Positions 55,715-64,000 of a stretch of DNA of 64,000 bases are shown here, in pieces; the first letter of the stretch is position 1; every line of letters starts with the position of its first letter. The notes below the pieces were generated by a model. It ran no database searches, was not told the DNA's origin, and was given only the letters and a program-made list of their open reading frames with translations. The stretch comes from Heloderma charlesbogerti. Its lineage: Eukaryota > Chordata > Lepidosauria > Squamata > Helodermatidae. A program made the translations under genes and the position numbers. The stretch lies in contig JANEZZ010000739.1 in assembly GCA_026122225.1 (NCBI GenBank), positions 2,728,001-2,792,000 on the forward strand. The letters are read 5' to 3'.

Positions 55715-56619
55715 CTAAATTCAAAGAGGAAAAGATACTAATAGGCAGTTAACGATTTTCACCATTACACTGACAAGTACCTAGCCTAGATATGTTGACA
55801 TTATTTTGGGTATGTCTCACTCTTGCTTCCTAAATGTTTTACCCCAGTGTAGGGATGGACGGATGGGGCTGCTGGACCTACTCACAACCTGCTTCCTGAC
55901 CTCCCTTCACCTTTCCGGAGCGGTCTGCAAGCACCCGTCATTCCTACAGTGGCCATTTGCAGACAAAGTGGTGACTCAGCAACTTCCACAAATTTAATAT
56001 TGCACAAATGGGAGAAGCAAAGGCCCCATCTATGCAACATTACAGGCCTAAATGGCCCATTTACATCTCCATTGCAAAATAGGGACCATGGCATCGCCCG
56101 GTGCTTGTGGACAGCTCAGGATAGGTGAGGCGGCTTGGCAATGGGGAGTGCAAGTCTGGGCAGGGGTTCAGCAGGCTCAGTGGGCATGATCTGGGGTGGG
56201 AGTGAGGTGGAGTCCATCAGAATCCGGGACTGAGCTGGGCACCATGCCAGCCCTAGTCAATCTCACCGGTTTGAGTCTATCTCACCGTGTATGTTCAAGG
56301 CAACCAGGATATTAGTCCTAGGGTTCTCCAATGCCACACATGAGACCGCCACAGCCAGCACAGTCAGGGAGGCCCTGGGGCAGATGCTGGGAAGTCCCCA
56401 GCGGCATCAACAATCTGCCAGCTGGGCAGCTGCGCCATCCCTGCCACAGTGTTCTGTGGCTCGACAGATGCAAAACCTTTCCTTTGACAATAATAATTTT
56501 TTAAAAAGGCATCATGGATATTTGAGTTGCAACAATTCAACCTAAAATTGAAAGGTTCACCTTGTGCCATTTCTTTATGTCCCTGGTCATAGGTGTTTCT
56601 TTGTTTTTATATGGAAGCC
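55715..56619. other. V2R-3 intron 3, proximal part
   Basis: To about 56060 it aligns with 31351-31747. Near 55852 a TAGGGATGGACGG sequence, with a counterpart at 31489, may be a decayed hAT terminus shared by both units. Confidence 0.5.
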
Positions 56620-57715
56620 ATAAGTTATAAGATCAACACTTGGGGAAGTTGTATGATATAGCTAAGCATAAAAAAATATGCAAAGAGGGAGTTGATTTGC
56701 ATATGATCAACTGTTAAGGTGCCATTATTTCTACTTATGGAATATATTTTAGATTTCATTAGTTTCATTTTAAGCACTCTAGCCAGCATTTTTGAATGCT
56801 TGTTACCAAAGGAGTAGAATTTTTGTTTTAGGTATAAGAGGGATTGGGGATCTAAACTATCCAGTTCTTTTGTTTTTGCTTGCAAGTCCCTAATGCTTTT
56901 GCAGACCAGTTTGTTTATGCATTGATTCCAGGGCTGCTATGTCATTTAAAAAGTCCTGCTTAATCAGGTCCATACATTTCTTTAATTTTGCACTTTAAAC
57001 GATGCAGACCCCTCCAATTGTAGCCTTCATGGCATCCCAGATTATTTTAGGGGCCATGCCAGTTATATTATTTCAGTTCAAATATCCTTCAATGGCCTGC
57101 TTGATAGCTAATGTGGGAAGTTGTTAGACATGGATCTAAATGCCATATTTGTAGTATGGCCCTTGAGAATTTAGTAACAGGTCTGTTTCAATTGCAGCAT
57201 GGTCTGACAATATTTCGGGGAGAATGTTGGAATGAGTGAGGTTGGGGATCCATGAGGGAGGGACCAGAATATACTCTAAACTGGAGAAAGGAAAATAAGA
57301 GAAATCCTCAATTCCCAGATTTACACAGCTCCAGGAAACTATCGAACAGAAACATTGTAATGGAAGGACCAAGGTCTTTGCTCCCTGACTTTGTTCCAAG
57401 TGGGAGCTGGACTTCCTGTCCCAATCCACATCTCGTACCACATTCAAACAACCTGCTGTGACCAGATCTGCAAACTGAGCTTCCTTAAAACCCTTGGCCA
57501 AAAAAGAACATTGGTGCACATTAAGTGCATATATTGCAGCTAATGTGATGGGATTACCTTCTACTTTTCCCACTGAAAACAAACATCGTCCCTCTGAGTC
57601 CCTTTTTATCTTATTTGCCCTTAAAATCACATGTTTTGCTATAACAATAGCAATGCCTCTGGCATGGCTTATCCATATCACTCTATAATGGGTACCATCA
57701 TGTAAATGAGTTAAA

Positions 57716-57748
<33 letters not shown>

Positions 57749-57800
57749 ATTCTCCTGCTTTAAATGTTTCTTGTAAAAAGATGATGGAGGGCCACCAAGC
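56620..57800 (-). mobile_element. L1-like LINE ORF2 fragment (endonuclease region)
   Basis: Minus-strand frames give AIVIAKHVILRANKIKRDSEG, ITLAAIYALN and ILPEILSDHAAIETDLLL, then (56885-56625) RVLKMKLMKSKIYSI and NGTLTVDHMQIN, in the order of an L1 endonuclease and linker. Stops and frameshifts interrupt it; a CT repeat lies at its 5' side (57719-57750). Confidence 0.8.
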
Positions 57801-58008
57801 TGGAAGGTGGTCAGAGACTGTCCACCTCTTTATCACTTTCACTTCACCCAAACCCAAATGTCAAGGGTAATTAACCATAAATCAATCATATTCCTAACAG
57901 GATTAATTGTGGAGCTGAAAGCTCCACAGCATTGTAATATAGACTATATTTGTCTTGATTCTAATAACAATAAACATATACAAGAGACGTGCTTTCGATT
58001 GAAAATAC

Positions 58009-58860
58009 CTGCCAGACTAGCACATTCCAGGGCTGCAGCTTTCTTCCAGACCCCCGTAATTTGTGTCTGGATGTTGAGACATGCATGGAATGTAGAGCAT
58101 GTGCCACAGCAAGGGCTGCATTGTAAACACTGTAGCTGTGACCAGTCATATCCATTTCAAAGAAAGTTCCAGGAAGGCTCTCCAGTTTCTCCTCTCCACT
58201 GCAGTCTTTCTGGAATACTCCACTCTCAGAGGATTTTTTCAATGAACAATCAAAGGCCTTCTCCCAGAACACTTTGATAAAGCCATCTTCTTTTGCCCAG
58301 GAAGGATTTACACTCTGAAGAAACTGCCTGAACCCTAATGGTTCCTTTGAGTGAATAGCAAAGGATAGCATGCCATGGAGGGATTGTATATCATGACCCT
58401 TTGCAGTGGTGACTACTGTGAAATCCCAATATGTTGTCATAATCCATACCTTACTTATAGGTGAACCCAGCACTGCCCCCTGAAGAAACAAGCTCATTTT
58501 AATTATTGATGCACTTGCTGTATCAGAAAGAAACACATTGGCTTTGGTTTTGATGAAAACTGAATTTTCATCCCATTCATTATGCAGCAACCCTGCCTTT
58601 TCTCCTCGTTCTGTGAAGGCTTCGATTTTTTCTATAAAGGCAACACAGATGCCTCCCTGTGAAAGCATTGGCAGTAATTTCCGCAAACGTCGTTCTCCAT
58701 GGATATTATCCACAGTAAAGAGCCTGATCCATGTCCAGTTGAATTGCACAAGTAACTGGACAATCCCTCTGTATTGATGAACATCATTTGGGACCATCTG
58801 GTATAAATACCAGAATAGAGATTTGTCACCCCATGCTGGGGAAAAAGGTCCAGTAGTGAG
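58009..58860 (-). CDS. V2R-3 exon 3, ligand-binding domain, intact
   Basis: 852 bp, 284 codons, phase 0 at both ends; acceptor CTATTTCAG, donor GGCAG|GTATTT. Encodes most of the Venus-flytrap domain: LTTGPFSPAWGDKS, YLYQMVPNDVHQYRGIVQL, QFNWTWIRLF, ISKVWIMTTYWDF, LSFAIHSKE and VYNAALAVAHALHSMH, all usual in V2R exon 3. No stop or frameshift. The full-length counterpart of exon 3 at 1-696. Confidence 0.95.
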
Positions 58861-58893
58861 CTGAAATAGAATGTAGATGTGTTTTATGAATGG

Positions 58894-58975
58894 ACAATAA
58901 ACTTGACAATCCCCATATACTGATGAGCCTTATTTGGGAATATCTGGTAGAAAGAATGGAAGCCATGGTTGGGAA
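58894..58975 (-). pseudogene. Decayed duplicate of V2R exon 3 start (V2R-3)
   Basis: Counterpart of 731-834: ACTTGACAATCCCCATATAC and TGATGAGCCTTATTTGGGA repeat the complement of the exon's first part. More degraded than in V2R-1; no acceptor left. Confidence 0.65.
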
Positions 58976-60134
58976 ATATTTTTGTTTTTGTTTTAATCTT
59001 TTTTGTACGATTTCTAGCATAGCTGTTTCTTCGATTTCTTATGAACGTTATTGATCTAATATAACTTCCACTTAATGAAATTTAGAGATATTTACGAATG
59101 CTTCAAGTCATGCTCAGTTTCTGAACATATGACTACCATCATTATATCATAGAAGGTGGCTTTTTCAAGAAAAAAATATGCCACACTGCATGGTTAACAA
59201 GTCACTCTGCAGAAAATGTGCATTCTTAACAGTTCGGGGGTTGTGCTATTGATATCTGTGTTTCAGGGCTTGTTGTGATTAGATTGGGGGGCCGTGGTGC
59301 AGCTAGGGTTAGACTTGGCGTCTAAGTGCCAGCCCCCCTCCCAAATTACCATTCAGAGAGCAGCAGGTGATGGGAACACTGGGAAACAGACCCTGCATCA
59401 GGTCCTGGGCAGGTATCGGCATGCCTGAGCCAACCAACTTTCAATGCCACTTGTACAGCATCCTGTCTTCTTATTTTATAACATTTTGGAATTGGAGGGC
59501 AGTGACAGGACAGGTGCTCATGTTACTAATTTTTCATTGAAATATATTATTCTTTGTTTTACAACAAACTGGAGCGCATTCCCAAGCAAATGTGTCTAGC
59601 ATCAGGGTAGCAGAAGCAAAGTCCATTTTTGCCCCTGCTATGATTTCAGTGAGTTTAACATGCAAAACTGCACAGGCTCAGAATATTTGTTTTCCCGAGG
59701 GCTGGTAAATAGGATTTTGTTTTTTGTTTTATTTGCACTAAGATACCAGAAATGTAGAACTGGTTGTGAAGTATGGAATGGCGAGGAGGGAAGAAGAGAT
59801 ATGTCAGCTGTGTGCTGTTTAACCATCATTGGTGTCAAAACAACAACAACTACACACAGAAACATCCTCCCACATATAAGAACAGTAAGACCAGGTTTCA
59901 AAATTATGTAGCTGCACCACTGATTGGGGGTTGGCAATGTGCTGCCTGTGGCCACCAGTGTGATTGAATGGATGGGGGGTGATAGAGGTGTTGAGATGAT
60001 TCTGAGAGGAGAGATTTTGGAGGGATCTTGGAAGGCAGTGATTATGGTTTTTCATGTGGTTGCAGAGAAGAGAAGAATGGCAAGACTTGTGTCTCTGCAG
60101 GTATGTAAGCATTATCGGCGCAAGGGGTCCTTGC

Positions 60135-60195
<61 letters not shown>

Positions 60196-60948
60196 ATTGT
60201 TCACACGACACACTAACCCACACTCAGTGGTTCAGTGTGGGTTTTTGTTGAACGGGATTTTTTTTTCTGAATCCAGGACATTTTCTGCAGGGTGGCTTGA
60301 AACAATCCTTTTGTAAATGCAGAGCTGCAGATGTTCAGATGGGGCCCCTGTTACTGCTGTCTGCTAAGCTGTGGCACATGGGTGTGTGCGTAAAGAGAGC
60401 AATTCCTTTTCTATATATGCCTAACATGGAGTTTGCCTTTTTTTTATATATATATACAGTGGATGAGTTCATCTGTGAACCCAAAAATGAACCAGGGGTT
60501 CTGAAGGTGGCTTTTTCAAGAAAAAAATATGGCACACTGCATGGTTAACAAGTCACTCTGCAGAAAATGTCCTGGGTTCAGAAAACACTGTAACTCACGG
60601 TTCAACGGAGAGCCTACGGTTCAAAAACAGTCCACTCTCAATCATTAAGTGTGGATTGGGGTGTTGTGCAAGCCCAGTCAGAGTTTCAGGTAGTGATCCA
60701 GGGTGTGAGAGAAAAAGGAATATGGGAAATGGATGGCAGATTAAGATCAGAAAAAAAAATGGAAGGAATAGGTGTTTGTTGGCTCAAAAAACTTCACTCA
60801 GGGGAGTTCATCTGTGTGTTGGGACTCAGATTTCACCTTGTACTCACAAAGGACAAGTAAAAGACATTTATTTGTCCTTTGTGGCTAACCAGACCAATGG
60901 CAGGCATTTTAAAGTGGCACCCAGGACGGCTTTTCAAATGACCATGTC
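58976..60948. other. V2R-3 intron 2, collinear with V2R-1
   Basis: Aligns with about 9494-10670. Includes (TG)n(GA)n at about 60138-60196. A segment ending AAAATATGCCACACTGCATGG (59170-59200) recurs at 60510-60545, a short direct duplication. Confidence 0.6.
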
Positions 60949-61584
60949 TAGGGATTTACGAAAGTCACTTACTTTTTCAAAGGGTGACATTCGCGGTTGG
61001 GGGGAGGCGCTCCATCCCTCCCCCTGAAATTCTCTCTGGCCAGCTCCACTCTGCAGATATTCTGCAGAGCTGCTGGCCAGGGCCACCCGCAGCTGGACAT
61101 CCGGCCATTGGGAAGCCTCCAGGGACACAAATGGGGGCTGCCGTAGCCGCTGCCATTTGCATCCCTGTATTTTGCTGTGATAGGCTACATAAATATTTAC
61201 GTAGCCGATCGTGGCAAAAAAAATTCACAAAACAGCGAACGCAAATGGCTGCGGCTACGGCGGCCGCCATTTGCATTCCCTTTTTTTGCCATTTTAGCCT
61301 ACGTAAATATTTAACCATAGCCGCCTCCATTTGCATTCCCTTAGTTTTGTTGTGATAGGCTACGTAAATACTTACGTAGCCTATCACAGCTACATGGAAA
61401 AAGCGAATGGCAGCCGCAGCCACAGCCACCATTCACAAGTCAGCGTGGATGGCAGCAGGTAGATGCTCCGTTCTGGGCCCATTTCACGGGGTGGGGGGCT
61501 TTGTTTTGCCATGGATTTCAGGGGGCTGAATGCACTGGCATTCGGCCTCACCAAGATCCATGGCGGAATTCTCTGACATCCCTA
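60949..61584 (+). mobile_element. Type I element E34 (alpha-beta)
   Basis: TAGGGATTTACGAAAGTCAC to GAATTCTCTGACATCCCTA. Absent at the aligned V2R-1 site (about 10668). Flanks ACCATGTC and TGAAGTAC give no clear duplication. Modules reduced. Confidence 0.85.
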
Positions 61585-61689
61585 TGAAGTACGCCCACAG
61601 GCAAAAAAAAGTTGACAGACCCATGTCAGATGGTGCAGCAGTCAAAGAATGTAGTTCTAAAACCCATATGTGAGAGAATCATATATGTC

Positions 61690-61815
61690 AGCCTTCCCCA
61701 ATATGTTGTGATCCAGATATTTTGGACTACACTTCCCAGCATTCCTAACGATTGGCCATGCTTGCCAAGGCTGATGAATGCTGAAGTCCAAAACATCTGG
61801 AGTTGGCCAAGCAAA
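61690..61815. repeat. Interspersed repeat, CAGCCTTCCCCAA type (paralogue)
   Basis: Same element as 10786-10918, inherited by duplication; its right end (CCAAAACATCTGGAG) is more clearly complementary to its left. Confidence 0.55.
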
Positions 61816-62384
61816 AGTTTGTTATCCCATTACTTTCACCAGATGCAATGGGTTATCCAACCTATACTGCTTTTAAAAAGGAAAAGAAAAGAAAGGGAAG
61901 GAAGGGAAGGGAAGTTTTTACTAAAGTTCCTAATTAGACCTCAGCATTAAGGAATACTCCTCAGGTATAATATCTTCAACTTGTGTCCCCAAAATAAACC
62001 CTCCATAGTTCAAAGAAACTCAGTAACCTGGTTCCTATGCCTTTGGGATAGGGCGGAAAACACTACTAGAGAACAAAATTTAAAAAATGAGAACAAAATT
62101 AAGATCTTTATGCAGGGGAATAATTCACAAAATATTAGGTTGAGATTCCATAATGATTGTTAAAGAAATACGCTTGGTTACCATTCCTAATACTTAGGAG
62201 ATTCTAGGTGCTGGTGTTGAGGGAACTGCAAGCAGTAATCTGCCTTCCGATCCTGCATATATGGGGGAGAGGGGAACTGCCACAGTCAAATGTCTTCCAA
62301 ACTGTGCCTGCCATGGCTCTTTCTCCAGCTATGGAGACTTGCAGGCAAATGCCAGCTACAGAGTCAGTCTCTCTCTTTCTCTCT

Positions 62385-62510
62385 TCTTATTTATTTATTT
62401 ATTTATTTCTATACCACCCAGTAGCTGAAGCTCTCGGGGTGGTTCACAAAAATTAAAACCAAACAGCACACAATAAAACAATTTAAAATATATAGAACAT
62501 ATATTTTCCA
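62385..62510 (-). mobile_element. L2-like LINE 3' tail
   Basis: TTATTTATTTATTTCTATAC followed by the complement of the 3'-UTR seen at 48660-48850. Missing from the aligned place in V2R-1 (about 11495). Confidence 0.82.
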
Positions 62511-62900
62511 TTAACTCAGTGGGTTGCAGTGCACAAACGTCAGCAAAACCACCCTCTCTCCCACTCTGTTGGGTGCTGGGGTGCCTACTGCTGCCAAAGA
62601 CTCAATCTCTGCCTAACTGTCTCTTCTCTCTGGGGCACAGTGGTCAAACACCAGAGGAAACTGGCAGCTATGGAATTCACAGTGGTCAAGTGCCAAATAT
62701 CAACACTTGATTTTTTTCCTTGGGTTCCCTCTCATGTTTTGGACCAAATACCTATTAAACAGTCACTAATTTTGCCCTGCAGAAATAGTGACTGCCTAAC
62801 TTGTCTGCCTGCAGCTCTAAAGCTTTGCATAAATGCCTCAAAAGGCCTGTTCTTTCTGCCATTTTGGAATGAAGATACAAACTCATGTCTACAAACCTAC

Positions 62901-63192
62901 CTGTGGAATCTTGTAATTCTCCAAGATTGTGGCAATCTCAAGAGAGATGAGAGGGTACATTCCCCCAATGATGGCTATCAACTTGTTCTGCACATCACAC
63001 TTGTAGTTGGGGTAGAATCTATGCGGTGTAGAAAGCAGACCAAGGGTGCCCACATTAGTTATTTGTGGGTTGCAGTAGCTCTCATAGATGTGAAACCCAA
63101 TTGTGACATTAGGTAAGACTGTGGGATTTTCATTGATCTCCTTTATAGCAAACACCAAGGCTAAGATAAGCTGGTAGTTTTTTGGCATCACA
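62901..63192 (-). CDS. V2R-3 exon 2, intact
   Basis: 292 bp, same length and phases as V2R-1 exon 2. Acceptor TTGCAG, donor CACAG|GTAGGT. Encodes VMPKNYQLILALVFAIKEIN, GFHIYESYCNP and LIAIIGGMYPLISLE at the start of the ligand-binding domain. Exon 1 is expected to the right of the window, judging by the 2.5-kb intron 1 of V2R-1. Confidence 0.94.
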
Positions 63193-64000
63193 CTGCAATA
63201 AAAGATACATATCATGTAATAAACCAATAAGGACAGCTGAAGCATCTTAGACAATTTCTTACAGCCATGATTATCTCTGATGGGACGCTGGTTGCTCTCC
63301 TGTCCTGAATTATATGTAGAAGCAGAAGTGATCTTTGGCCTGGCTTAATGTTTTACCCTCTAAACTCTTCACTGGAAGATATTCCAAAACACAGGTAAAG
63401 GAGAGAGATTGCCCTCGCAACAATGTTGGAGTGGAATCAGGAATATATGTTTTGTTCATTTGCTGTTACTATCATGGTTACTATCAAGTATGCCCTGATA
63501 CTTCCAATTACTCAATCTTTTCCTAGTTGGTCCTCTTAGGTGAATCTTACTCGAAGGATCCAACAGATGAATTGCCGAGCGAGTTGCTAAGGTTTCGAAC
63601 ATTGTTATTTTAACTAGATGCTCTATGGCACTGTTACTTAATTTTATGATGTGGAACAACATGTTTCATTGCTATGCATGTTTGTATCTTTTGCTGGTGG
63701 TCAGTTGACTTTAAATAAAGTATTCATCCATCCATCCATCCATCCATTCAGTATACAACATTGCATGGCATTATTTCAGCTCTGCTGCTCCTGGAATTCT
63801 TCCTGCAATAACACACTCCTGGCATAACCTCCCCCAAACATAGTCAAAACTTAATTAAAACATGTGTCCCATTGAAAATATGTATGAAACAACAGAAAAA
63901 AAAACCTTGAGTTGACATCTGCTTTTGATTTACAGTTCTTGGGAGGTCATCATCTTGTTAAATTATTCCTTTTATGCTTTTTTGGAATGACGCTCCCCTC
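63193..64000. other. V2R-3 intron 1, proximal part
   Basis: Partly collinear with 12197-12560 (right-hand part), with an extra stretch of about 370 bp ending in a (CATC)n microsatellite (about 63727-63750). No exon. Confidence 0.55.

Noticed and set aside
55852..56258. Further hAT element starting TAGGGATGGACGG
   Set aside because: A counterpart start exists at 31489, but no clear right end or target duplication could be found.
60949..61584. Target duplication for E34
   Set aside because: Flanking octamers ACCATGTC and TGAAGTAC do not match well enough to claim one.
62901..63254. Extension of V2R-3 exon 2 upstream to the ATG complementary to 63252-63254
   Set aside because: The acceptor TTGCAG at 63193, the 292-bp length and the phase match with exon 1 of V2R-1 all favour a start at 63192.

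Overview
The window is vertebrate nuclear DNA, most likely from a squamate reptile. It has minus-strand exons of class C vomeronasal type-2 receptor (V2R) genes with GT-AG boundaries, BovB (RTE), CR1-, L2- and L1-like non-LTR retroelements, a 5S rRNA-derived repeat, a probable solo LTR, and a very dense population of short non-autonomous DNA transposons. No bacterial gene, tRNA gene, CRISPR array or complete transposase was seen.

V2R cluster, all exons on the minus strand. V2R-1 (left): exon 1 at 14745-14989, exon 2 at 11905-12196, exon 3 at 1-696, cut by the window edge and open as far as seen. V2R-2 (middle) is a pseudogene: exon 1 at 40970-41211 with a weakened donor, exons 2 and 3 absent, exon 4 at 30447-31350 split by a transposon, exon 5 at 27864-27990 intact, exon 6 at 24004-25752 with a stop, a transposon insertion and a lost 3' end. 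V2R-3 (right): exon 2 at 62901-63192, exon 3 at 58009-58860, exon 4 at 55487-55714, exon 5 at 51087-51213, exon 6 at 49274-50172. All five V2R-3 exons are open and their splice phases match, so this gene may be functional if exon 1 lies beyond the right edge. The three units are tandem paralogues, so empty sites in one copy date and delimit insertions in another.

Transposons. About thirty elements and fragments share the terminus TAGGGATG...CATCCCTA. At least ten have perfect 8-bp target duplications and six more have 6-7 of 8 matching, which places them in the hAT superfamily. I call the commonest kind type I. It has two unlike ends: alpha (TAGGGATGTACGAAAGTCAC) and beta (TAGGGATGGCGGAGAATT or TAGGGATGTCAGAGAATT). 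Between them lie nested palindromes: outer ones around GATAGGCTACGTAA, inner ones around TAGTCTACGTAA, and hairpins around GCAAATGGCGGC, a YY1-like motif. Near both ends sits a consensus splice donor, GGTAAGT, that points outward. Type II (16151-16716, 17759-19282, about 46470-47044) and type III (29155-29862) share termini and 8-bp duplications but differ inside; type II keeps the outward donors.

Rearrangement. Elements with two ends of the same kind (alpha-alpha at 4729-5432, beta-beta at 22378-24003) lack target duplications and sit where BovB or V2R sequence stops. Several half-elements mark other breaks in paralogue collinearity. I infer that these transposons have both mutated V2R exons and reshuffled the cluster. 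Positions given as 'about' are estimates by eye.
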